This document shows, piece by piece, positions 42,507 to 49,239 of a stretch of 49,239 nt of DNA. The notes under the pieces are model-generated. The model was not told where the DNA came from. It ran no database searches and saw nothing but the letters and a program-made list of their open reading frames with translations. The stretch covers positions 1 to 49,239 of the forward strand of contig JAPSFM010000032.1 in the NCBI GenBank assembly GCA_035063885.1. The letters run 5' to 3'. A program made the position numbers and the translations under genes. The stretch is from CAADGY01 sp900696665. GTDB taxonomy: Bacteria > Acidobacteriota > Terriglobia > Bryobacterales > Bryobacteraceae. Numbering within the stretch: position 1 is the stretch's first letter; every line of letters starts with the position of its first letter.

Positions 42507-43883
42507 CTACTTTGCCGGCAACGCTCCAAAGGCCCCCGGATAGGGTGTTCGCAGCTCCAGAAGAAGGCGTGTGGCCGCGTCCGCAAGACGCTCGCCGGAG
42601 CCGGGGGCGCCGCGGGTGTTGATGGCTTCGTAAGCTCCCTCGGCGTAGCCTTTGCGGTTGGGCGTGTAGCGAAGCCAATCACTCGCCAGCGTATCGACGA
42701 TCGTGAAAGGAAATGGCGAAGCGCGCTTGATGGCAAGGCCGATTTCGACGAACACCTCACTCGGAAGTGATACCCAGGCGAGTTGGTCGCCGATCGCGAT
42801 TGCCTGAACTTCCGTCTCTATGGGCTTGCCGCCGCGCCTTGCGGTTTCCAGTGTCCGCTGCATCCACATCTGCTGGAGGAAGGAGGGCTTGTCGCTGCTC
42901 TTGAGCCGCAACCGCAAGGCTTCCGCCCGTTCGATGTCGCCCGCGCCAATGGCAGGCAGTTCGAACTCCACTGTTTCGTATGCGGCACGCAGGCTGGACG
43001 GCTCTACAGGCGTCAAACGTTCCAGGGTTTTCAGTACCTCGGCAGCGAGCACGGTGCCGATCCGTGCCGCCTCACCATGTCCCTTCTGCGGCTTCGCACT
43101 GCTCACGTCAATATGGTTGATGTTGCCTGCCGCGCCGATTCCGAAGATCGTCAACATCTCCGGCCCTTTCGCTTCCGCGAGAAGTTTCGACAAGGTATAC
43201 GGAAAATCCGCCGATACTTCTTTGCCACCGACGGTGTCGAGGTGCATGGCAAAATTAACAAACGTAGCCAGCGGCTTTCCGTCCACGCTCTCGATGTAGG
43301 CCACCATCACGTCAGGATCAATGGGGCCAAGGGGCCGCACAATATCCGGGTTTTGTTTGCCCGGATTCATGCGCGCACTGCCATCCTTCATCAGAAACCG
43401 GCGATTGAAACTCAGACTGTGTTCGCGGCCGATCCCGGCCGACACACGCACCGGTTGCAGATCCTGGTGTGCCTGGCGTACTGCGGCGGCAATTTTTGCC
43501 GGAAGCGATGCACGGTACTCCATCATGACGGGCGGCTTGGTCTCCCATTCCCACCAAATAGGCAGATCGAAAGCCGAGTGCACGTGGGTGGCGCTGATCA
43601 TCACGTTCTTCGGCGGGATACCGTTCTCTCTTTCAATGAGGAGACGGGCAGCCTGGACGACATCTTTCTGTATGACGGCGAGATCGCACACCACAATTGC
43701 CGTCTTCAACCCGTCTTTTTCGAACAGGAGAGCCTTCGCGTGCAGATCGTCGTGGATACCGGCCGGACCGCCGCGCCATCCTGTGGGGGGATTGATGTTC
43801 ACGGCGGCTCTGCCCGCACGGAACTCCGCTCCAAAGATTGCGGATGCCAACAAAAAGATCACGGACAGCTTGCTCATTCTCAT
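42507..43883 (-). CDS. neutral/alkaline ceramidase-family protein C
   Basis: A 458-residue exported paralogue of protein B, with a signal peptide of about 18 residues. His100 and His102 (SATHVHSA), NFAMHLD, LPSEVFVEIG and LRYTPNRKGYAEGAYE supply the zinc-site residues. The serine motif reads GNINHID, so even the aspartate of GDxS is changed. The start is either ATG 43883 or ATG 43877; neither has a strong ribosome-binding site. It diverges from the IclR regulator, and the short region between holds paired repeats, so IclR may control it. Function as for B, with the same uncertainty. Confidence 0.82.
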   Translation of the reverse strand: MRMSKLSVIFLLASAIFGAEFRAGRAAVNINPPTGWRGGPAGIHDDLHAKALLFEKDGLKTAIVVCDLAVIQKDVVQAARLLIERENGIPPKNVMISATHVHSAFDLPIWWEWETKPPVMMEYRASLPAKIAAAVRQAHQDLQPVRVSAGIGREHSLSFNRRFLMKDGSARMNPGKQNPDIVRPLGPIDPDVMVAYIESVDGKPLATFVNFAMHLDTVGGKEVSADFPYTLSKLLAEAKGPEMLTIFGIGAAGNINHIDVSSAKPQKGHGEAARIGTVLAAEVLKTLERLTPVEPSSLRAAYETVEFELPAIGAGDIERAEALRLRLKSSDKPSFLQQMWMQRTLETARRGGKPIETEVQAIAIGDQLAWVSLPSEVFVEIGLAIKRASPFPFTIVDTLASDWLRYTPNRKGYAEGAYEAINTRGAPGSGERLADAATRLLLELRTPYPGAFGALPAK

Positions 43884-43890
43884 TGAGAAA

Positions 43891-43940
43891 TGTCACCCTT
43901 CCGGCTTGCCCCAGAATAGATTTCACCCGTCAGGCTTGTC
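43891..43940. promoter_or_regulatory. two 20-bp direct repeats, 30 bp apart, between gene C and the IclR gene
   Basis: TGTCACCCTTCCGGCTTGCC (43891-43910) and TTTCACCCGTCAGGCTTGTC (43921-43940) match at 16 of 20 positions and start 30 bases apart, about three helix turns. The first copy's TGTCAC also has an inverted partner, GTGACA, at 43975-43980. This is a likely control site for the divergent pair, with the IclR protein the obvious candidate. Confidence 0.55.
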
Positions 43941-43991
43941 AATGATGGAATCTTGATTATTTTTCTATTGAAATGTGACATACTGAGTCCG

Positions 43992-44810
43992 ATGCCGACC
44001 ACCCGAAAATTGAACACCGCCGCCGTTGGATCCCGCTACATGGTGCCTGTGGTGCGGAGCACCTTTCGCATTCTCGAGGAGTTGTCCGTCGCGGGTGCCG
44101 CGGGTTTGAATGAGCTTACGCATCGAACCGGCGTGGCAAAATCCACTGTATTTCGAATCCTCAGCACACTTCACAGCCTGGGCTATGTACTGCGCGACGA
44201 GCGCCGCAATTACCATGTCAGCCCACGTGTAGCCGACCTCGTCAGCGACACTGCGCGCGGCGAGGCGTTGTCGAACACTGCTATGCCGCTCATGCTGAAA
44301 CTGCGCAATGAATTCGGCGAGACCGTGAACCTGGGAGAGCTGAATTTCGACAAAGTGGTCTATCTGGCCGTTGTGCCCAGCGATTACGCGCTCCGATTCT
44401 CCGAGCGGCCCGGGATTTCCGTTCCGGCGCACGCCTCCGCCCTGGGGAAAGCTATTCTCGCGTTCTCGCGTCCGGAAGTCGTTGACGGGCTCATCAACGG
44501 CAGAGAACTGGAGATCCTTACCCGGAATACCATCACCAAGGCCGACGAGTTCCGGCGGGAACTGAAGCGGGTCCGCACTCGCGGATATGCGCTGGATCGC
44601 GAGGAGACATCGCTGCTGGCAACCTGTATTGGCGCTCCCATCTTCGATGCGCATGGGCACCCACTCGCGGCGCTCAGCATCTCCGGACCCAGTTCGCGTT
44701 TCAATCCTCGGCGCAATGCACCGGTAGTTGAGGCGCTGCTCGCGGCCACGGCGGAGATCTCACGCCAGTTCCGCTGGCGGTCGGAAGCGGAGCTGAAGCC
44801 CACCGGATGA
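43992..44810 (+). CDS. IclR-family transcriptional regulator
   Basis: A 272-residue regulator. The winged helix-turn-helix covers about 15-80 (TFRILEELSVAGAAGLNELT, HRTGVAKSTVFRILSTLHSLGYV). The effector domain follows with LRFSERPGISVPAHASALGKAIL, the most conserved block of the family, and ETSLLATCIGAPIFD and LAALSISGP near the end. The ATG at 43992 is chosen because the 13 residues upstream do not belong to the family. It diverges from gene C across a repeat-bearing region and converges on a TonB receptor gene. Likely role: sensing a catabolic intermediate and switching the neighbouring hydrolase gene. Confidence 0.92.
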   Translation: MPTTRKLNTAAVGSRYMVPVVRSTFRILEELSVAGAAGLNELTHRTGVAKSTVFRILSTLHSLGYVLRDERRNYHVSPRVADLVSDTARGEALSNTAMPLMLKLRNEFGETVNLGELNFDKVVYLAVVPSDYALRFSERPGISVPAHASALGKAILAFSRPEVVDGLINGRELEILTRNTITKADEFRRELKRVRTRGYALDREETSLLATCIGAPIFDAHGHPLAALSISGPSSRFNPRRNAPVVEALLAATAEISRQFRWRSEAELKPTG

Positions 44811-44815
44811 GCAAA

Positions 44816-44841
44816 GGGCGCGCCCGTTACCAGGCGCGCCC
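44816..44841. terminator. hairpin between convergent IclR and TonB receptor genes
   Basis: GGGCGCGCC (44816-44824) and GGCGCGCCC (44833-44841) form a perfect 9-bp stem with an 8-base loop, 5 bases after the IclR stop and 14 bases past the receptor stop. It probably serves both transcripts; there is no T run. Confidence 0.6.
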
Positions 44842-44855
44842 GCCATGTCAGCGGT

Positions 44856-47800
44856 TCAGAACTCGATGCGGAAGCGCAGTTGCACGTTTCGCGGACCCGA
44901 CATCTCCCGTCCACCGGCGCCTTCGCGGAGTTGGGTGACGCGCGCGACGGTATTCGGAACCGAGATGTTCGCACCCGGAAAATCGAAGTGTGAGTGATTG
45001 AAGATATTCGTGATCATACCCTGCGTCACGAACTTCAGCCTTTCCGTAATTCTGAACTCCTTGATAGCGCTCATATGATGCAGGTTCAGACCCGGACCCT
45101 CCAATATCGCCACACCAGCATTGCCGAAGCGGCCGGGGGGTGGTGGCGCGAATGCATTTGCATCAAACCAGCGGCCCGGTTTGCGCTGGTCCGGAGGCAG
45201 ATTCCCATCGCCGATCCGGTCGGGAATACCACCGGAGGTGTTTGTGTTCGAAGGATCAGATCCGCTGAAGCTGGGTGTGAAATACTGCCCACCCTGGAAA
45301 TAGGAGATCCATCCGATCTGCCAGCCGCCCAGCACTGCATCCACCACACCGGGCGCGGAGGTAAGGAATCTCTTGCCGCGACCGAACGGCAGCGTGTACT
45401 GCGCGTTGATCACGGCACGGTGGCGTGAATTGTACGGATCACGGTTCCAGGCATAGTGATCATAGGGGTTCTCCAGGTTCGAAAAGTTGTTCATCCCGTT
45501 TGAGAACGTGTAGTGCATGCTTAAAACCAGGGGACCCGAGCGCCGCTGCACTTCGATCTGCCCGGCATCGTACTTCGATTCCCCATCGCTCAGGGCGAAG
45601 GTCGTTCCAACAAATTCGGGGCGGGGCCGCCGGGCCTGCGTGAAAGGAATGAGGCTCGGTTGCGGCTTGTTGAGTTGCAGGTTGTAGTTCAAGCCTTTGC
45701 TGCGCGAACCGATGTAGGAAAAACGCAGTCCAAGGCCCAACATCTCTTTCTCCAGGCTCAGGTTGTACTGGTGAATGACGCCGTTCTCCGTTTCCATCGG
45801 ATAGCCGGCTACGCTTTGGTTCGGGACCTGAGCCCCGGCGAGCGTTTCCGGAAAGGGGTTGGGGAAGGACAGCAGCGGGACGCCATTCTGGATGCTGTTG
45901 AAGTAGGTTTCGGCGATCTGGAACGGGCCGCCTCCATCTCCGCGGTGGAAGTTGCCCAACGCTTCCGTGTACTGGCCGTATCCGCCGCGCAGCACGAAAT
46001 CGTCTTGAAAACGATAGGCTAAGCCTATACGTGGCCGGAAGTTTGTTTTCTTGGGCGAGGGGAACACGTCCCCGGTCACAATTTTGATGTTGGGCGAATA
46101 CAGAGGACTGACCTTGTCGCGCGCTTCCGAAGGCACAATCACATTTCCGGTTTCCGGGTCCCAGTTGTACTGAAGCCTATCCTCGTACACGGTATGCCGG
46201 AAGTAGTCCCAGCGCAATCCAAAGTCCAGCGTCAGCTTGCGGCTTACCTTGAACGTGTCTGTAATGAAGAAACCCGTCTCGTACGCCCGTTGGGTGCGGT
46301 CCACCAGCGGATCCAGCCGGGCGCTCGAAAAGGGCAGCCCCAGCAGAAAGTCCGCATAGCTGTACCCGGTGAGGGTGCCGTTGAACGAGAAACTGCCCCA
46401 GTTATTCGCCGTAACGCCTTGTCTGAAGTCACGAAACGTCCGCAATTCGCCACCAAACTTTACGACGTGGCGTCCGACGCTCCAGGTGAGCGAATCGGCG
46501 AACTCGAAGTCGCGCCGGTTCAGGTTCACACCGCCCGGCTGCTGCGACAACGTCGTGAAACCGGTAATCGACATTGTTGGGAATCCCATTTCGCTATGGC
46601 CGCCGCGGTTCACGCCTTGTAATCCGATCTGCTTAATCGCCTCGTCGCCGCGCGTGGGCAGGACGCCGTCGGTCTCGTCGCCGTCGATGAAATAATCTTT
46701 GATCCATCCCCAATGGAACGAGTTCACCAGCGATGGAGAAAAGGTGTGGGTGTCGCTGATGACGATGGAGTGATGATCGCGCTTTCTGGTCCATGTGCCG
46801 AGTTGCTCGAACGGACCATTCAGCACGTATGGGGTCAGCCGGTTGATAAAGCGTCCGAACAGTTGGTTTTTGCTGGAGATATAGTAATCGAGGCGTGCGG
46901 TCACGCTATCCCACTTGTAGAGATCAACGGGATAGGGATGCCGGAAACCATAGTTCTGGAAAATAGAGTTCGGGCTGCCCTGATTCGGATGGGGGATGTA
47001 GTTATTCTGTACTTTCAGCGAAGTCGGATTGATGCGGTTTTGCGGGATGATGTTGCCGGAAAAGGGCTGACCCGTGAGCGGATCCCGGATTTGGACGGGC
47101 CTCGCCTCGTTGAGCAGCGATGCAAAGTTGCCCGTTCGCATCGCCTCGGTGGCTACGTTCCTGTTGTAAAAACTGGCGCTCGGAATCCGCACCAGACTGT
47201 AACCTCCGTAGAAGAAGAGCTTGTTGCGGACGATCGGCCCACCCAAATTCGCTCCTCCGCGATGCTCCTTGTACGGTATCTTCGTCGGTGTGAAAAAGCT
47301 TCGCGCACCAAGCGCCGAGTTGATCAGGTCGTAATACACGCGGCCGTGATACTCGTTGGTTCCCCCTTTACTCGCCATCGAGAACTGGGCGACGCGTGAA
47401 AATTCCGCCGAATTGTTCACAGCGACCACTTGCAGGTCTTCGAAATCCTGCATGTTCTGAACAAGATTAACGGTGCCATCGTTCGTCACGCCGTCCATGT
47501 TCTCGGCAACCTGCGCCGGCGGCTGGCCGGCGAACCTCAGGCTCCATCCACCCTGTTGGGTCTGGATGTTCGGCAGCGTGGTCATGAAAGCCTGGGGGAA
47601 GAAACTCTGGCTCAACGGGCTGTCAACCCACGTTTCACGGCTGAAACCATCGGCGATCTGCGAACCTTCGGTTGCAATCATAGCCGCGCCCGCTGTTACC
47701 GTGACTTCGGCGCCGACCGCTCCCACCTCCAGAGCAGCGTCCACGCGGCGGGTCTCCCTCGCCGTCAGGATGATGTTGGTAGCAACGAAATTTTTGAATC

Positions 47801-48068
47801 CGGCGGCTGTGGCCGTAAGACGGTACGTGCCGGGCGAGAGATAGGGCAGTTCGAAATCGCCCCTTTGGTTTGTTAGTGTCTGCCTGGTGGTGTTGGTAGC
47901 GGTATGGACCAGTTCCACCGAAACGTTGGGCACTACGGCGCCGGTCGGATCGGTGATCGTGCCGCGGATCGTAGCAAGGTCCGACTGCGCCAGTAGCGGC
48001 GCCGCCAGCAATATCGCCGGCAATGTAAGAAGAAAACAACTTCTCCACATTCGTGTGGGTGTACGCAT
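44856..48068 (-). CDS. TonB-dependent receptor with carboxypeptidase-regulatory-like domain
   Basis: A 1070-residue outer-membrane receptor. Signal peptide about 1-27 (after APLLAQ), a carboxypeptidase-regulatory-like domain (GTITDPTGAVVPNVSV), a plug region (ATEGSQIADGF to NMDGVTNDGTVN) and a barrel ending in RFRIEF. GGGGGGAG precedes the ATG at 48068 and a consensus promoter lies 30-58 bases upstream. It follows a Gfo/Idh/MocA oxidoreductase gene on the same strand with a 148-base gap, but its own promoter suggests separate transcription. The ligand is unknown; sugar-type substrates are suggested by the neighbour. Confidence 0.9.
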   Translation of the reverse strand: MRTPTRMWRSCFLLTLPAILLAAPLLAQSDLATIRGTITDPTGAVVPNVSVELVHTATNTTRQTLTNQRGDFELPYLSPGTYRLTATAAGFKNFVATNIILTARETRRVDAALEVGAVGAEVTVTAGAAMIATEGSQIADGFSRETWVDSPLSQSFFPQAFMTTLPNIQTQQGGWSLRFAGQPPAQVAENMDGVTNDGTVNLVQNMQDFEDLQVVAVNNSAEFSRVAQFSMASKGGTNEYHGRVYYDLINSALGARSFFTPTKIPYKEHRGGANLGGPIVRNKLFFYGGYSLVRIPSASFYNRNVATEAMRTGNFASLLNEARPVQIRDPLTGQPFSGNIIPQNRINPTSLKVQNNYIPHPNQGSPNSIFQNYGFRHPYPVDLYKWDSVTARLDYYISSKNQLFGRFINRLTPYVLNGPFEQLGTWTRKRDHHSIVISDTHTFSPSLVNSFHWGWIKDYFIDGDETDGVLPTRGDEAIKQIGLQGVNRGGHSEMGFPTMSITGFTTLSQQPGGVNLNRRDFEFADSLTWSVGRHVVKFGGELRTFRDFRQGVTANNWGSFSFNGTLTGYSYADFLLGLPFSSARLDPLVDRTQRAYETGFFITDTFKVSRKLTLDFGLRWDYFRHTVYEDRLQYNWDPETGNVIVPSEARDKVSPLYSPNIKIVTGDVFPSPKKTNFRPRIGLAYRFQDDFVLRGGYGQYTEALGNFHRGDGGGPFQIAETYFNSIQNGVPLLSFPNPFPETLAGAQVPNQSVAGYPMETENGVIHQYNLSLEKEMLGLGLRFSYIGSRSKGLNYNLQLNKPQPSLIPFTQARRPRPEFVGTTFALSDGESKYDAGQIEVQRRSGPLVLSMHYTFSNGMNNFSNLENPYDHYAWNRDPYNSRHRAVINAQYTLPFGRGKRFLTSAPGVVDAVLGGWQIGWISYFQGGQYFTPSFSGSDPSNTNTSGGIPDRIGDGNLPPDQRKPGRWFDANAFAPPPPGRFGNAGVAILEGPGLNLHHMSAIKEFRITERLKFVTQGMITNIFNHSHFDFPGANISVPNTVARVTQLREGAGGREMSGPRNVQLRFRIEF

Positions 48069-48097
48069 AAGCTCCCCCCTTCAGAAGGCTTAGGGAA

Positions 48098-48126
48098 TGT
48101 ATAACCCACGGGTCGCTGTATGTCAA
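48098..48126 (-). promoter_or_regulatory. sigma-70 promoter of the third TonB receptor gene
   Basis: On the minus strand, TTGACA (complement of 48121-48126), a 17-base spacer and TATACA (complement of 48098-48103). AACCCAC occurs at 48103-48109 and again at 48133-48139, exactly 30 bases apart and flanking the -35 box, which may be a regulator site. The predicted leader is about 25 bases. Confidence 0.7.
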
Positions 48127-48216
48127 CAGAGAAACCCACAAACCGAATCAGAAATGGTCAGGAGACACGTAAAATGTGCCCCGCGAGCAATCCGAGAGGC
48201 AGGCGTAACCACTGTT

Positions 48217-49239
48217 CTAGCCGGCGCGCACTTCGCGCTTCTCCGGATCGTAAACCATGCGGCGGCCGGTTGTAAGAGCCTGATCCGCCATAATTACCGC
48301 CACCGAATGCGCGTAACCGGCTTCAATGGGCGCGATTGGCTGGGTTCGGGACCGTACGGACTCCAGGAAATTTTGCATGTGGTGCACCGTTTCAGCCTCG
48401 GGCACGTTCATATCCTGCTGTAGTTTGTCGGGATCACCGGCCCCCTGGCCGCTGGCGGTCCACGGCCCCTTGGGTGAAAGGCTCTTGGCGTCAAGTGTGC
48501 CACGCGTGCCGAAAAACTTCGCGTAATTGTTGGCGCCGTTTCCCATCATGGTGCAATAGCGGACCAGGAATCCTTCGGGATACTCGAGCGCCACCTCAAC
48601 GGAATCCGGAACTGTAAATTCATTCTTCCAGCGGTATGTTCCACCCAGCGCAGTTACACGTTGAGGAATACTGGCGCCAGTGATGAAGTGCATCGTATCG
48701 ATGAAGTGAACCATTAAGTTGGTGTGTGGCCCGCTCGAGAATTCACGGTAGCCGTACCAGTTCTGATACTGACTGGCATTAAACGGGCGGGCAGGCCGCT
48801 GCATCAGAAAGGCTTTCCAGTCCACATCGGCTTCGGTGGGCTTCTGGTCCATATAGGCAGCGCCGCCGTAACTCATCCAGTACGGCATGTAGCTGTTGCG
48901 CACCTGTTCAGCTTTGAGGATCTTGCCGATTCCGCCGGACGCAACGAACTGGCGGGCTCCCCTGGTAGTGCGGTAACTGCGGATCTGTGTGCCGACCTGC
49001 ACGATGCGCCCGCTGCGCTTGACGGCGTCGTAAGCGCGCACCAGTTCTTTCATGTTCATCGCCATCGGTTTCTCGATGTAAACGTCTTTGCCTGCTTCGA
49101 CGGCGGCGATCAGCATAGTGCAATGCTGGTGATCCGGCGTGCCAATGACAACCGCGTCGATGTCTTTCCGTGCCAGCACGTCGCGATAATCCACCACCTG
49201 CGCGGGATCTTTCCCGGTGTGCTCCTTCACATCCGCCGC
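48217..49239 (-). CDS. Gfo/Idh/MocA-family oxidoreductase, 5' end outside the window
   Basis: At least 340 residues of an NAD(P)-dependent oxidoreductase; the frame is open to the right edge, so the start and most of the Rossmann nucleotide loop are missing. VVIGTPDHQH and YIEKPMAMNMKEL are the family's second half of the cofactor domain, with the catalytic lysine in EKP. The C-terminal domain shows SSGPHTNLMVHFIDTMHFITG, in which the histidine before the helix is typical. Members act on sugars, inositols or sugar acids and many in this kind of bacterium carry a Tat leader, which cannot be checked here. It lies upstream of the TonB receptor on the same strand. Confidence 0.88.
   Translation of the reverse strand, partial: AADVKEHTGKDPAQVVDYRDVLARKDIDAVVIGTPDHQHCTMLIAAVEAGKDVYIEKPMAMNMKELVRAYDAVKRSGRIVQVGTQIRSYRTTRGARQFVASGGIGKILKAEQVRNSYMPYWMSYGGAAYMDQKPTEADVDWKAFLMQRPARPFNASQYQNWYGYREFSSGPHTNLMVHFIDTMHFITGASIPQRVTALGGTYRWKNEFTVPDSVEVALEYPEGFLVRYCTMMGNGANNYAKFFGTRGTLDAKSLSPKGPWTASGQGAGDPDKLQQDMNVPEAETVHHMQNFLESVRSRTQPIAPIEAGYAHSVAVIMADQALTTGRRMVYDPEKREVRAG

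Noticed and set aside
43966..43990. A promoter for the IclR gene in the AT-rich stretch
   Set aside because: Possible boxes (TTGATT, TTGTCA) give poor spacing or weak -10 matches, so no promoter is annotated there.

Overview
The window reads as a stretch of a chromosome from a GC-rich Gram-negative heterotroph, most likely an acidobacterium of the Bryobacter/Solibacter type. The evidence for that is the gene style, not a marker gene. There are three very large TonB-dependent receptors with N-terminal carboxypeptidase-regulatory-like domains, a serine/threonine kinase fused to a WD40-like propeller, a secreted Asp-box propeller, three proteins of the neutral ceramidase family, and an SSS symporter beside secreted hydrolases. 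No rRNA, tRNA or CRISPR array is visible.

Left edge (1-3.6 kb): the first 18 codons of an IS5-type transposase run off the window. A three-gene plus-strand cassette follows: a GpgS-like glucosyl-3-phosphoglycerate synthase, a second GT-A glycosyltransferase and a small mechanosensitive-type membrane protein. Together they look like an osmolyte (glucosylglycerate-type) module.

3.8-11.6 kb (minus strand): a tightly packed core operon whose genes overlap by 4-14 bases or nearly touch. In transcription order it holds a Trm112-like protein, a GT9 heptosyltransferase-type enzyme, an MsbA-like exporter, YicC, guanylate kinase, RNA polymerase omega, CoaBC, family-4 uracil-DNA glycosylase and thymidylate kinase. 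At its 3' end is the most striking item in the window: a rhodanese-domain lipoprotein whose active-site cysteine codon is TGA. The rest of the domain continues intact in the same frame, and a 17-nt SECIS-like hairpin lies at the right distance. I read it as a selenoprotein.

11.7-21.2 kb: a sugar-acid locus (KDPG-type aldolase, TonB receptor, galactonate dehydratase with a Tat-like leader), an S9 peptidase, an SSS symporter and a small triheme cytochrome c.

21.4-34.4 kb: an Asp-box propeller protein, an EamA permease that probably starts at CTG, a TonB receptor plus secreted esterase operon behind a consensus sigma-70 promoter, a kinase-propeller protein and the first ceramidase-family protein.

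34.4-49.2 kb: a secreted helical protein of unknown function, a NodU/CmcH-type carbamoyltransferase, an M23 peptidase, a decayed L,D-transpeptidase, an orphan B12-domain-type radical SAM protein, two tail-to-tail ceramidase-family paralogues, an IclR regulator behind a shared intergenic region with 30-bp-spaced repeats, a third TonB receptor with a consensus promoter, and a Gfo/Idh/MocA oxidoreductase cut by the right edge. The region looks like accessory metabolism for uptake and breakdown of plant- or lipid-derived substrates, with cell-wall and surface functions mixed in.
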